The position numbers and the translations under genes were made by a program. A stretch of DNA of 64,000 nt from Shinisaurus crocodilurus (lineage: Eukaryota; Chordata; Lepidosauria; Squamata; Shinisauridae): assembly GCA_021292165.1 (NCBI GenBank), contig CM037877.1, positions 124,934,402 to 124,998,401 on the forward strand, given 5' to 3'. A model generated the notes under the pieces. It worked only from the letters and a program-made list of their open reading frames with translations, had not been told where the DNA came from and searched no databases. Shown here one piece after another: positions 22,960 through 36,256 of this stretch (position 1 is its first letter; each line of letters opens with the position of its first letter).

Positions 22960-23995
22960 AATCCCTGGGAAAATTTTGGAGCAGATTATAAAAAAGTCAG
23001 TTTGCAAGCACCTTGAAAACAATGCAGTGATTACTAGAAGCCAGCATGGATTTGTCAAGAACAAATCCTGCCAGACTAATCTGATCTCATTTTTTGAGAT
23101 AGTCCCTTGTGGACTATGGGAATGCTGTGGACATAATATATCTGGACTTCAGGAAAGCTTTCGACAAAGTGCCTCATGATATCCTGATTTGCAAGCTAGC
23201 TAAAAGTGGGCTAGATGGAACAGCTATCAGGTGGATCCACAATTGGCGACAGAATCGGACTTAAAGAGTGCTTATCAATGGTTCCTTCTCAAACTGGGGA
23301 GAGGTAACGAGCGGGGTACCACAGGGCTTGGTCCTGGGCCCAGTGCTCTTCAACATTTTTATTGATGACTTGGATGAGGAGGTACAGGGAATGCTTATCA
23401 AATCTGCAGATGACACAAACTTGGGTGGAACAGCTAATACTCTGGAAGACAGAAAAAAAATTCAAAGCGACCTCGATAGGCTGGAGCGCTGGGCCGAAAA
23501 CAATAGAATGAATTTTAATAGGGATAAATGTCAAGTGCTGCACCAAATGCAAATAGGAAACCAAATGCAGAGTTACAGAATGGGAGACACTTGGCTCAAC
23601 AATACTACAAGTGAGAAGGATCTTGGAATTGTGGTAGATCACAAACTGAATATGAGCCAGCAATGTGATGTGGCTGCAAAGAAGGCAAATGCTATTTTGG
23701 GCTGCATTAATAGAATTATAGCTTCCAAATTGTGTGAAGTGATAATTCCCCTTTACTCGGCACTGGTTAGGCCTCATCTTGAGTACTGTGTCCAGTTCTG
23801 GGCACCACACTTTAAGAAGGATGTAGACAAACTGGAGAGGAGGGCAACAAAGATGATAAAGGGACTGGAAACAAGGCCCTATGAGGAGAGACTGAAATAA
23901 CTGGGCATGTTTAGCCTGAGGGGAGATATGATAGCACTCTTCCAGTACTTGAAGGATTGTCACACAGAGGAGGGCCAGGATCTCTTCATAGATTT
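22960..23995 (+). pseudogene. CR1 LINE RT fragment, frameshifted
   Basis: Reads IIKKSVCKHLENNAVITRSQ, shifts frame around the LDFSKAFDKVPH region (only 22976-23179 stays open), then continues from 23268 as GVPQGLVLGPVLFN and KSADDTNLGG up to TRPYEERLK, followed by a stop. The catalytic motif has lost the usual KFADDTKLGG spelling. The GAGGAGACTG spacer and the tail after the TAA are partly deleted. It is truncated at both ends and dead. Confidence 0.9.
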
Positions 23996-24070
23996 CATAG
24001 ATCATAGAGCTGGAAGGAGCCTACAACAAGGCTATCGAGTCCAACCCCTGTTCAATGCAGGAAACTAGAG
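23996..24070 (-). mobile_element. CR1 3'-end fragment, antisense
   Basis: CATAGATCATAGAGCTGGAAG...CCTACAACAAGGCTATCGAGTC matches the antisense CR1 tail at 16944. It abuts the + strand CR1 fragment head to tail in inverted orientation. Confidence 0.75.
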
Positions 24071-24295
24071 GAGGGGTCTCCTATCCAAGTAATAACCAGG
24101 CTTGACCCAGCTTAGCTTTCCACGCTCACACAAGCTGAGCCAGTGTAAGCCACAGGCCTGTATCTCTGCAAAGGGAAGGCACACTGTTCCCGGAAGCACT
24201 GCAATACCAGGTCAATGCATGGAGGGGACAGAGCAAGCTCGTGTTCCACCTTCTTGATCAACCCAGTTTGCAGGACACGGAATAATGTAGTAAAC

Positions 24296-24535
24296 AGTAA
24301 AAACGGCATTTACGCAAATTGCGGCTGTTTTTACTGTTTGCTATACTTTACGTAAATGGTGTAGCGCCAGAACCCGGAAGTCACCGTTTTCTACATTAAA
24401 AAACATAGCGCCGGAACCTGGAAGTCCGGCGAGCGCCTCAGGTGGCGCTCTCAGGGTGCTTGGCTCGGCTCGCGTGGCGGGAGCGCTCACTGAGCGCCCC
24501 GCGAGTCGGGTGCTGGACTCAGTGCCCATCCCTAG
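24296..24535. repeat. GC-rich MITE-like block
   Basis: Contains short inverted motifs (TTTACGCAAATTGCGG, GTTTTTACTGTTTGC and ACAGTAAAAAC) and repeated CCGGAAGTC boxes, ending GTGCCCATCCCTAG. It resembles the GC-rich blocks at 29007 and 30498 (CGG..CCTGGAAGTCC, TTTACGTAAAT). Boundaries are approximate. Confidence 0.4.
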
Positions 24536-25510
24536 CTTGCAATCCATGGTTCCCTTTAAGTATCTTGCTACTCTCTTTACTGTGACGAAGTCTTTTTCTG
24601 TGGGATTATTGTTTTTCCTGCTAAGGATGGCAGCAGTGGCAATGTCTGGTCTGCAAGTGTTACTTATATAGTAGTTCTGTAGGGCTTACTTTCTTGGATA
24701 TCTTTCTGGAACTCTGCAATCGTGGGTTTGGCTACAGTGTGGGCTTCACTCAGTCCAAGAGTCTCTAGCAAGTTCACAATTTTGTTTTTCTGGCTTAGGC
24801 GAGAAATTTCTCCCTTTCAGTTTGTATGCCATTGCCAGGATAAAACGTAGCATTGCCCAATTCTTTGATTTCCACTTCTTTGTTAAGATGACTAACTACT
24901 TCCATGTAGTCTTTCTTCCTCTGTGAAGCTACAATCAAATCATCTACATGAGCTAGAATAATAGTGAGGTGTCCATTTCTTTGCTTTGTGTACAGACACT
25001 GGTCATGCTTGCTCTGTACAAAGCCTAGTGCTTGCAGCATGGTGTCAAGTTTACAATTCCAAGCGTGTGCAGACTGTTTCAGTCCATACAGTCCTTTGTG
25101 CAGCTTGCACACTAATTCAGGATGCTTTGGGTCTTTGAAGCCTTGTGGTTGCTCCATGTAAAGCTCCTCTTCAATTTTACCATCTTCACATCCAGGTGCC
25201 TCACCTCCATGTTCCTTGAAGCTGCTATGCTTAGAAGCAGTCTAATGGTGGTGTGCCGAACTACTGGTGCAAATGTGGCATCAAAGTCTTCTCCATACTT
25301 CTGCTGGAAACTTTTGGTGACCAATCGTTCTTTATGGCATTCTACAGTTCCATCTGCGTGGTACTTGGTCTTGAAAACCCATCTAGAGCCAATTGCTCTC
25401 TTGCCATCTAGTAGTTTGGTCAGGGTCCAGGTTTTGTTTCTCTTTAGGGCATCTATCTCTTCCTGTGCTGCTTGTCTCCACTTGCTTGCCTCGGCTGGTT
25501 GCATCTCCTC
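24536..25510 (-). pseudogene. Ty1/copia retrotransposon pol fragment (RT and start of RNase H)
   Basis: On the minus strand: SKWRQAAQEEIDALKRNKTW, IGSRWVFKTKYHADGTVECH, YGEDFDATFAPVVRHTTIRLLL, then after a frameshift MEQPQGFKDPKHPELVCKL, GLYGLKQSAHAWNCKLD, HVDDLIVASQ (catalytic DD) and KNKIVNLLETLGLS, with VARYLKGTMDCKL near the left end. These are the standard copia RT motifs. It contains at least one frameshift and stops, and no LTR is visible. It belongs with the gag part at 26139-27050; an L2 tail and a zinc-finger fragment now lie between them and the integrase is absent. Confidence 0.85.
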
Positions 25511-25775
25511 TACTTGTTGTATTTTATTTATTTATTTGCTGTATTTATGGATCGCCCATCTGGCTGGCAAACTGGCCACTCTGGGCAATGTACAACATGA
25601 TGAAATATAAAGTAGATATAAAACAATATAAAATTTTAAAATATTAACCCACCCCATATTCCCGACTGAATAGCCATGTTTTTAGTGAGCGGCGGAAGCT
25701 CAGCAGAGAGGGGGCATGGCGGAGGTCACTAGGGAGAGAGTTCCACAGTGTGGGGGCCACACTGAGTCAGCTCTG
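25511..25775 (-). mobile_element. L2 3'-end fragment, antisense
   Basis: Begins with the TTATTTATTTATTTGC tail in reverse, followed by ATCGCCCATCTGGCTGGC and CACTCTGGGCAATGTACA, matching the tail of the L2 at about 49450-49532. Next comes a diverged coding end (GGAGGTCACTAGGGAGAGAG, antisense). Confidence 0.75.
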
Positions 25776-25789
25776 GTAATATTCCCTGG

Positions 25790-26137
25790 GGAATATGGAT
25801 GTGATCTCAGTTGGTTTGGAGAGCTCAAGATCTCCCACATGGATTCTCTGGTGAATCTGATTCACATGAATTCAGGCATGATTTCACACGGAATCTCTTC
25901 CTGCAGACCCCACACTCATAGGGTTCCTCTCCTGCATGGATTCAGCAAATGGACATTGAGGGTGGACTGCTGGTTGAAGCACTTCCCACATTTGGCACAT
26001 GAATAGGGCTTCTTTCCAGTGTGAATCCTGTAGTGTCCATGCAGGTGGGATTTGATGGTAAAACTTTTCCCACACTCAGAGCAGGCATAATTTCTTTTCG
26101 ACACAGTGATTCCTAACCGGGGCCTGTTTCTCATCAT
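25790..26137 (-). pseudogene. C2H2 zinc-finger gene fragment
   Basis: The minus strand reads KRNYACSECGKSFTIKSHL then HGHYRIHTGKKPYSCAKCGK and CFNQQSTLNVHL: one full C2H2 finger, the TGKKPY linker and most of a second. Beyond it the frame degenerates through ERNPYECG-like codons and stops. The fingers have the tandem KRAB/ZNF style, but no KRAB or SCAN domain is present. It sits exactly between copia gag and copia pol. It is probably a retrocopy or captured fragment; the parent gene is unknown. Confidence 0.8.
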
Positions 26138-26138
26138 T

Positions 26139-27050
26139 TTAATGAAATTTCCTTTTTGGGGAGCTGCATTTTTGGGGAACTTGCTTCCAAGCTGAAGGTT
26201 CTGCTGCCAACGCTGATCTTGTAAGGCAGGAAAAGCGACTTGCAGGAAAGTCTATTAGCCACTTTGATCTTGGTTCTGACCCAACTCTTAAGGCATGGTG
26301 GTTGTTTAAGGAAAGGTTTTCAGGCTCAGCTTTGGAATTATGTGGATGAGAGGTCAGGTGAGTCCTTAGTAGCTCTGCAGTCTTTGGCAAAGTGACCCTT
26401 TTTATTGCAATTGAAACTTCTCTTTGGTTGACTCCTGTCCTTCTCTGGGGGCGGAGCTTCATGTATCTCTGGACCTTGTAATTAGATCCTTCAGGAGTCT
26501 GGGGGTTTGCAGAATAAGACGTGATGCATTCTGCTCTCAAGGCTTTTGCCAACTCATCCAAGTTGTGGGATTCATTTCCCTTGGTATTTATTGTTACAAA
26601 TGGGGCAAAAGAATCTCCAAGACATGCAAGGAAATGATTACATTTCTGTTTTTCTGTTAGTTCAAAATCTGTGGTTCTTAAGTCTGCCACTATATGCAAG
26701 AAACTTCTGATATACTCATCACAGTCCTGCTTTCTATTTAGTTGCAACTTAAGTATTTCTTTCAGTATTAGATACTGTGATTTTGGACTCTCAAATGCAA
26801 ACACAGACTTAATTTTTTGCAATTCCTTTGCACTTTCACAATCAATGAACTGATCATGAAATATGCCATCATTTGCTAGCGATGTCAAGTCCAGTGAACA
26901 TCAGGCTTATTGCTTTACCATCAGCCATATTCCATTTTTCACTCATTCCAGTATTACCATCATTATCTATGGGCTTGTCTGTAGTCAGGACAGATTCTGC
27001 ATTCATTCCTCGCAAAGCAGCTTTCAAAGAATATTCCCATGCTCTGTAAT
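26139..27050 (-). pseudogene. Ty1/copia gag and start of protease, frameshifted
   Basis: The minus strand reads DYRAWEYSLKAALRGMNAES, MADGKAISLMFTGLDI, then (frameshift) LANDGIFHDQFIDCESAKEL, LILKEILKLQLNRKQDCDEY and HFLACLGDSFAPFVTINT. This is the copia-type gag (UBN2-like) layout. In another frame FNCNKKGHFAKDC is a CCHC zinc knuckle whose first Cys reads Ser. SKWLIDFPASRF follows, where the protease motif WLIDSGAS is expected; the catalytic DSG is lost. The sequence ends abruptly at the zinc-finger fragment. Confidence 0.8.
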
Positions 27051-28442
<1,392 letters not shown>

Positions 28443-28539
28443 ACTATGACAGGACCTAATAATGTCATCCACAACACCAAGGGTTCATACACTTGCTCAT
28501 CTTCCAATGTGAAATATGACATCATTTGCTAGCGATGTC

Positions 28540-28800
28540 CTATGGCAGTCTACATAGGACAAAAAGGCCAGTTTCTATGCAAAAGAATAAATGGACGCAA
28601 ATCTGACATCAGAAATGGCAATATTAAAATAACAGTGGAAGAATATTTTAACCTCCCAGAAGGTTGTCCCTCTCCCTGACATTAAGGTGGCCATTCTTGA
28701 ACAAGGAACTTCAAAGACAGATTGCAACATGAAACAGCTGAACTACAATTCATCAAGAGGTTCAACTCTATCTCCTGTGACTTGAACAGAGATTAAATTT
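28540..28800 (+). pseudogene. Penelope-like element fragment (GIY-YIG endonuclease C-terminal part)
   Basis: The + strand, in one frame with small gaps, reads GQFLCKRINGRKSDIRNGN then VEEYFNLP, DIKVAILEQGTSK and MKQLNYNSSRGSTLS. This RINGHKSDIRNGN...HFNLPGH...LKVAILEQ pattern is known to me from Penelope-like and related GIY-YIG repeats in reptiles. The RT part is absent. Just upstream (28505-28545) a 30-bp match to copia gag (ATCATTTGCTAGCGATGTC) occurs. Confidence 0.6.
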
Positions 28801-29006
28801 TTTTTTATCACACTACACATTTTAATCAGCTCATCAGTGCAAGGATATCTTTCTTATCACCCAACAACTGTTTTGATTAATGATTAAGCATTGGATCCAG
28901 GATCTGCCTTCCATAAGAGAAAAGGAACATCCATGAAATGAAGGGACCTTCCATGAGAGGAAGGGCTCTGCTTGCAGAAGGTCCCTCCACCTAATGTTTT
29001 TTTGTA

Positions 29007-29319
29007 GGGATGGCCGAGAATTTCGAGGGGGGGAGGAACAGAGTGAAATCGCCCCGCTCCCCTCCCTAAGCTCAGTGAGACTTACCTGGCCCCGGCTCGT
29101 CCCAAGTTCCCATGGGGAAAGGAGCTTCTAGGTCCCCGGCGTGTCATTTCCAGGTCCCTGGCGCTGCATTTTTTACGTAAATACCAAGGTAAACGTCCTT
29201 AAAATGGTTGCAAATAGCAAATCTGACCTGCCGGGGACCCAGAAGTCCACCAAGCACCGCAGCTGCCGGGCGCCAAGCGCCACGGGATGAGCGGGGGGGG
29301 GGGGGTAAGTGGCCATCCC
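29007..29319. mobile_element. GC-rich MITE bounded by GGGATGGCC / GGCCATCCC and TA
   Basis: The ends are GGGATGGCC and its exact complement, flanked by TA on both sides (29005-29006, 29320-29321). The interior contains TTTACGTAAAT, CAGGTCCCTGGCGC and GGACCCAGAAGTCC, and shares style with the blocks at 24296 and 30498. Confidence 0.55.
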
Positions 29320-29564
29320 TAATTGGGATTCCCTTATCAGAGTTCATCCCATTCAGTAGAGTCTCCTGACTCTCTCTGTCAGGGTGCTGTAGGGGCTGCT
29401 ATGTGAAGGTGAAGGCAGGGAAGTCCACTTCTGCCAGTGTACTCAATTCAGCTTAAATCTGGATCCAACCCAAGGTAATTATAGCACTGTCTGTGCTTTC
29501 TGCCATTTGTTTTCCTATGGCCTCACTGGTTAGGGGGGAAAAAACCCAACCATGTGTATATATA

Positions 29565-29655
29565 CTTGTAATGCATCTTATGAAGTGGACCCCAATCCAC
29601 AAAAGCATATGCCATAATAAATTTGTTAGTCTTTACAAGCATCTCTGTTGTTCCT
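29565..29655 (+). repeat. Reptile interspersed repeat tail (AGTGGACCCCAATCCAC...TTAGTCTTTA)
   Basis: Contains TATGAAGTGGACCCCAATCC, AAAGCATATGCC and AATAAATTTGTTAGTCTTTA, a segment I know to recur in reptile genomes at the 3' end of dispersed repeats. The family is not assigned. Confidence 0.5.
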
Positions 29656-30253
29656 TCAAGTGTCTTCATGTGTACTTAGAATAATCACTGCCAATAGTCA
29701 ATAATTGCCAGCTTGTTTAGTCATTTGGCAGCCAAGTCCTGTCATATAATGACATAATCAATAATGTGCTTATGACTCCTCTTACTACTTATAAGCTTTC
29801 AAGGGCCAACAGTCTGATAAAATGTATATTTATAAAAATAAATAATGTATATTAAATGTATATTTATAAAAATATATACATTAAAATATTCCTCATTCTG
29901 CAATACGCATCCAATGTCTCTTGCAAATGTCAACATGTGAGTAACTTAAATTTGATATTAAACATGTTGTATAAAACATTTAAATTACATGTATATGTAA
30001 TGGCTTGGATCCTGAGTAGTATGAGCAGAAGGTAGTTCCCCATCCCTTCCTCCTCACTCCATGCCCATGTTGATTAACCTCCCAAAGTGTGTGTGGGGGG
30101 GGGAGCTGCTGGGAAAGGAAGGAATTGCCCAAAATCAGGTGATGGCAATGGCATCTTCCAAAGAGGCTTTTCTGGGGGTGCTGGAAGGGTGATCAGAAAG
30201 GCTCCTTGTGTGAGCTTCCTTCAACTCATAGGACTTAGAATCCAAGGAAATGG

Positions 30254-30346
30254 CCATCTGTCAGGGATGCTTTGACCTGGATTCCTGCATTGAGCCTTGT
30301 AGGCCCCTTCCAATTCTACTTTTCTATGATTCTATGATTCTATGAA
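30254..30346 (+). mobile_element. CR1 3'-end fragment
   Basis: CATCTGTCAGGGATGCTTTG... through CCTTGTAGGCCCCTTCCAA to the terminal (GATTCTAT) repeats. It lacks the GGGGGTTGGACTCGATGG segment present in the other copies. Confidence 0.85.
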
Positions 30347-30497
30347 ACATATGTCACTAGTGATGTCATTGGAATCCAAATATCTAACCAAATTTCCCCC
30401 CCCAAATCTATTACCTTCCCTTTAAAGCACCTGCAGAGTTTTTATCTGGATATAGAAGTATATATGGGAATGTACCCTACTACTGTACTACATGTAG

Positions 30498-30874
30498 CAT
30501 TGTGCAAACGAGCCTCGCCGGGGCAGAACGAGGCCGAGCATGACCCCGCTCACACCCCAGCAAGGCCTTACCTCCTCTTCGGGGCGGCTCGCACACTCCG
30601 CAGAGAGCCGCCCCCGCCGCTCATTCCTGCGGAGAACTGCCCGCTCTCCTCGATCAGTCCCGTCGCGTCACTTCCGGGACCGGAAATGACGCGACGGGAC
30701 CGATCTGCGCCTGCGCAGAGGCCCATTTCCTCCCATTTCCCGGCCTGAACGTGGAGAGCCAGGTAAGTGGCTTGTTTGAGCGGCGCTGCGCGCCGCTCAA
30801 AAAAACAAGGCGGGGCAGGGGCGGGGGGGCGAAATAAGACTCGGGCAGCGCGCCCAGCCTTATTTCCACGTCTA
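30498..30874. mobile_element. GC-rich insertion with an 11-bp direct duplication
   Basis: ACTACATGTAG occurs at 30487-30497 and 30875-30885, immediately flanking a CpG-dense 377-bp block in an AT-rich intron. It contains a near-perfect hairpin, GTCCCGTCGCGTCACTTCCGG paired with CCGGAAATGACGCGACGGGAC, around 30656-30699. No coding sequence and no clear terminal inverted repeats. Confidence 0.6.
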
Positions 30875-32211
30875 ACTACATGTAGCTCTTCAAAATGGCT
30901 TTCCAGGGCAGAAGAACAACAGACCTATCTGGAAAAGCAGTAGGTTTTTCACAATAGCGTAGCCTACTTCTCTCATTAAGACCCTCATAGAGTCACTTGT
31001 GGCATACATTTGAATATGGTCCTAAATTAAAATCACCCTGCACCATCAGAGCTGGCAGAGCTTCTTCCTAATGTGCTGACCTTTCATGTTCATAAAGATT
31101 TGAACATGGTGGTTCTGAAGGCTCTACCATGTGACCTTATCTGCCTTTGGATTAGTTATGTGATGTGGCTGTGGGGATTTCACCCATGCCAGCAGGTCTT
31201 AGAGGAGTTTCCTGTTGCAAGAACAAAAGAGAAGTGGTTTACACAAATAACTTCCCATATGGAATGGCACCATGTGGTGCAATTTCCAGGCAAGAACTGC
31301 ACTGCAATTTGAACCTATGAACTGGACCATAGTCTTGAACTGCTGCTGTAGAGGGACATTAACCCTCTATGTCACTTAGCAAATGTCACTTAGCCTGACT
31401 CTTGCTCATTTGGAAGAGCAGAATTCAAAAATCCACGGAATTCTTAATACCTACGTATAAACTGGGCTGAAGCAAAAGCTGATTCATTTGGATTCAGTTG
31501 GGTAAATAGAGTGGGGGCCTAAGACCTCCAGGAAACCAACCTACCATAAAATGACATTGGAACATGAACATTTCTATAGGACCCATTTCCTATTTATTTA
31601 AAATATTTATATCCACCTACTAACCGTAATTTTCACAGAAGCTTTCCTACTTGCATAAGGATTGTTCTTAGATCAAAAAAGTATTTTACTGTTTGCAGTG
31701 GACTCTGCACCACAGCCTAGTGTTCCTCAAAATGCTAGTGTTTAAGTGTACTTTGAATGTTGTGAATGAAAAAAGCCTACTGTAGGAATTTGATGCTCAC
31801 AGAAAAGAGAAGGCAACCATGTTAAACATAGAACTGGATTTCAGTGTTCAAACACTAGGTGTCGCAATTAACAGTAAATGAACACATTTGTTTTAACTCT
31901 CAGAAAATACTGTGGATACTGCACGGTGATGTACAGGTTCAGGTTCTGATTTGGGTTTTTGCTTAGAAAAACTGAGGGTGGCATTAAAACCACTACATTC
32001 ATCATTGTACGTATATAAAATATATTGTGTGACTAAGACCAAGCAGGAATAACCCATGCAATATGACTTCATTTGCTTCAGGGAGCTGAAATGGTTTCTG
32101 TTAACACTCTTTTCTGCATATCATCAATTTGCTTTTGAATCATATTCTTCCTATTGTCGCTGTAAGCTTACTTGTTGTTTTTTCTTTCCTTTTCTTCATG
32201 CTGTCGTTTAG

Positions 32212-32263
32212 AGCCCTACAGAGAGACAAGTATGGGAGTAAAGCTAAACATTGCATATCAAAT
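32212..32263 (+). CDS. ADGRL3: ADGRL3 52-nt alternative exon that shifts the terminal-exon frame
   Basis: Acceptor AG at 32210-32211 follows a T-rich tract (TTTTTTCTTTCCTTTTCTTC), and donor GTAATT begins at 32264. The first two bases complete Glu after the cassette exon; the exon then reads PYRETSMGVKLNIAYQ plus two bases (AT). Its length is not a multiple of three. Splicing to 36845 completes ATA (Ile) and forces the terminal exon into a second frame. PYRETSMGVKLNIAYQ is, as I recall it, the sequence of the short-tail latrophilin-3 isoform of mammals. If the exon were read through, the codon after Gln would be ATG and then TAA (32265-32267), so intron retention also stops translation. Confidence 0.9.
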
Positions 32264-34663
32264 GTAATTTTTTAGTTCACTTTTTAATGCATCATATATC
32301 AATGATGTAGATATTTAAAACAGTTCATCTCTCACAATGCAGAAATCAATAATACTAAACCATATTCAATAAGTATTCATAAAGATTAGATATTTCTGTT
32401 AAGTCTATTTTCATTTTGGCTTTCATCCATTATGTTTTAGTTTTATATAACTGTGTATGAGAATGCAATTTCTTTTTGATTAAAAACATTTTTGTCTGCA
32501 AAGTCATACTGTTTTCTCCTATTGCTGTGGCACATTTCATGAGAGCTACACTTCATTTTCAATGCAAGGCAACCCCTTTATTTTCCTAAAAAATAATAAG
32601 AGATCTTGCAGCTAATAATTCTATTCATTAGCAGAAGAAAGAAGGAGCAATGCCTTAATTGCATTAATTGGTCATGATCCATAACCACTCTGGAGTAACA
32701 GTTACTCACAGATCTTTGCAACTACCTGTTGTTATGTCCCTTAAACACTGGATTGTTCATAAAGATTTATACTGTGAAAATAAATGGCTTCAATCTACAT
32801 CTGTGATGGCTATTCCTATCCACAACTTTTTCAGACTCTGAAGCACAGATTAGATAGATATCCAGCAAATCAGAATGTAAGGAGTGACATTTTAGGGATA
32901 TTTCAATTCAGAGAAATTGTGTACAGTGGCACTTCCCACTGCTAAGCAGACATGTTGTCTGTACTGCATCACAGATGAAGATTGAATTCACTATTTTCAG
33001 AGAATACACTAACAGTGTATTAAAGGTCTTTCTTGCTGATGTGAAAAGCGAACAAATTGTCAACAAACTGCTTTTCTAATCCAACAGTGTTGGCTCAGCC
33101 TCAGACTTGTCTGCTATCTCTGGCAACAGCATCTGAATTAACAGGAAAAACATATGGAAGTATTAATTGTGTCTTATGTTTTGTGTGTATCTAAAGGATT
33201 AATTAAAGAAACTCAGGTGGATCATGAGCATCTGAAGACTGACTGTTGTCTCCCATAGGACATGTCACCCAGACGGCTCTTTTGGCACTTCCAACCCCGA
33301 CTATCTCAGATCCATATAACCCCGACTATCTCAGACTGCACAGATCCATATAACTGACAGAACCCAAACAGGAATAGTGTCATAATAATAGGACCAACTA
33401 AAGGACCAACTAAAGCATTGAGTTTTTGAGTTTTACAGAACTCTTTGTCATGCTTAACATTAAAAAAGAAAAAAGGAGAAGGACATCTTGTTTGTGTAGG
33501 GCATGGTAGAAGCCCTGTCTGAAATATGTTGCAGTCTTAAAATGGTCATTTAGGACTACTTTGGTTTTTTGTGTCCAGTGCAAAAGTCCCAGATTACAGC
33601 AGGACATGCTGGGATAAAGAATCAATGGACATTCTCCCTTTCAAAGTATAGAAGTCCACAGTTATTCAAATCTCTCAATCATTAGTCGGAACTCATAGGT
33701 AAGTCAAAAGGGAAGAAGAAGAAAAAAAAACATGGTAGCCTTTACATGAATAAAGCTGGATATGTATTAGAGCTGTCTGACAAGTTTTATTAATATCTGC
33801 CAGAAACATAAAGGACTGACCTAGGCTATGTAGTCCACATGGCTGGCTTCCTGCAGTGGGTATGATGTAGTGTTGGTGGATGGGGAGATTTCAACTTTCC
33901 CCCGGTCCTCTTACCATATTGTCTTATATGCTACAGTCTTATGCTACAGCGTGAAACTGGGAGCAGAAAGCTGCCATTGGAATATGCCCTTACAGCATTT
34001 TTTACATGAGGCTTAAAGCACTTTGGTTTGTAACACCAACATAAAACCTACATTTTATAAAACCAGAATGCTCATTTATAAAATGTACAAATATCTCACC
34101 TCTACTTTTAACAATTATCAGCCATTCACCTAAACAGTGAGAGAGATTTTCAAAGGAAGATTCAAAGATGAAACCCACTCAGGCTCTCTGAGCAGCTAAG
34201 TACCAAGAGGACTCAGATTTGGATGCTTTCACAGAGTTTGTTCTCCCCGTCAGTTGGCACAGGAACTACCAACCAATTTTGGTATTGGAAAAAAGTCAGG
34301 ACCAGCTTTTATTTACAGTCTTTAATGAAAAAATGTATAATTATACCAACATCTGAAAGGGTGCTTTCAGATGAGGCTTTTATCATGCCGTCACCCTGCC
34401 TCATTCATGAAATTTTATGGGAGGTCCAGATGACAACGTCTTCTACTCATAATCCTCCCATGTTTTCCCACCATTTCTTCTTTTTTCTTAATGCGGAAAA
34501 TCCATTAAGTAAGAAATGACAGAATAGCTGCACAGTAACTTCTGATTGTAAGCGCCAAGACCCCTTTGTCTGGAAGCACCCTTAGTTATTTGTATAACTA
34601 ACCACACCATCAACCAAAAAAAATCCTTATTCCTAGGCAATGGGTATGTCTCATTTGAAATCT

Positions 34664-34893
34664 TTATTTTATTTATTTATTTATTTATTACATTTCTACC
34701 CTGCCTTTTTTCCTGCAAGGAACCCAAGGCGGCCTCCTCTCCATTTTATCCTAACAACAACCCTGTGAGGTAGGTTAGGCTGAGAGTCAGTGACTGGCCC
34801 AAAGTCACCCAGTGAGTTTCATGGCCGAGCGGGGACTAGAACCCGGATCTCCCGACTCCCAGTCCAACACTCTCACCACTACGCCACACTGCA
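34664..34893 (-). mobile_element. tRNA-derived SINE with L2-type tail, antisense
   Basis: The reverse complement gives the same head, core and AATAAATAAATAAATAA tail as the copy at 5494, and is well preserved. Confidence 0.85.
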
Positions 34894-34949
34894 ATAGTTA
34901 TACAGCTGCAATATAGCTGCAATAGTGAAACCAGCACCAAAACAATAAT

Positions 34950-35035
34950 AATAATACTAAATTGCCGCCTAGGGCATTTATGTATAGGTGGGATATAAAT
35001 TGAATAATAAATAAATAAATAATAACATAACAACA
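34950..35035 (+). repeat. SINE/L2 tail fragment
   Basis: GCCGCCTAGGGCATTTATG...GGTGGGATATAAATTGAATA then AATAAATAAATAAATAATAA; the tail only, without the tRNA-like head. Confidence 0.6.
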
Positions 35036-36149
35036 ACATGGATAAGTTAAATCTTCCAAAATAAGATGCAAAAACATCACGGTTTTATTACATTCCTCTA
35101 AAAAGCTGCAGCAAAAGTAAAAGTTAATCTGTGTTAACAGATGCAACTATTAACACAATTCCATATATAGCAATCACAATTAATCCAGAGAGATGAGTGA
35201 AGCAATCCTAGGGGGACTGGGGAGGGAGAATTCATGGCAAATGAACCACTACTTCCTAAACCAGCCTGGGCAAAAGTTGGGGTGGCCATTAAAAAAAAGG
35301 AAGAAAGGCCTTTTTCTTGGTGCTGGTTTTTTCTTTTATTTATCTTTGCTCCCATTGGTTTCAATGGGAGGGAAAATAATGACGGTTCCAGGGCTGGTAT
35401 CGGGGGGGGGTGCATTTGGGGGCATGTCCAGGAAAGGAGAGGGCTTTAGGAGCAGGATCTTGGTGGGAAATTAATTGAAGAGGAATTGATTTGGGTTGAT
35501 ATGAGGGCATGCAAATTAATTGAGGAATTTATTGGGGGGTGATTTGTATCATCACCACCACTTGTATCATTTGTATCATCACCACCATTGAACTAGCCAC
35601 ATTTTCTAACCTATATCTATGGTTACATACAGATGATCATTTTATTATTATTTTATTTTAAATATATATTATCAAGTTTATGAAACTGTTGTTTTGGTTG
35701 CTGTACTCTAACATCTCAGGAGTGTAGCAGCAGTTGCAAAGCATATAATGGTAGGGGGGGGGGAGTGCTTCACAACTGAAGAGATACACTTGGCTGATAA
35801 GTGTAATTGTAACACCATTAAGTCCAGGGTCTAAAATTATCTAGTGGGGTCGCTGTGTGTGTATGTGTATGTGAGTTTTAAATCAGGGAAATGATAATGG
35901 GAGGAAGGATTAAAGTCACTTCCCCCAACACCACTATCCAAGTCTGAGTCCCATCCCCCCTAAAGCAAAAACAGTGGGAGATCTGGTTACAGATCTCTTG
36001 CTGCCTTGTCTAGTTTGGCCCTTAAAGTAATGCAATAAACGGGTAATGTTTCTGCATCATATTTGGGAAGTTTATAAACATTAATTCTTCTTGGATTTGC
36101 TTTGCCTGGCAGCAATGAGCAATTAGATATCAATGGGACACATGGGGCC

Positions 36150-36256
36150 CTCCAGATGTTGTTGGCCTGCAGCACCCATCACCTCTGGACATTAGCTATG
36201 CTGACTGGGGCTGATGGGAATTGGACTCAAGCAACATCTGGAGGGCAACAGGTTCC
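36150..36256. mobile_element. Imperfect palindromic MITE
   Basis: GGGCCCTCCAGATGTTGTTG and CAAGCAACATCTGGAGGGC are inverted repeats around GGGCTGATGGGAATTGGAC; same general class as 8620-8735. It is too diverged to show a target duplication. Confidence 0.65.

Noticed and set aside
25884..26137. Possible functional zinc-finger exon
   Set aside because: Only one and a half fingers, frame broken on both sides, and embedded in transposon debris antisense to ADGRL3.
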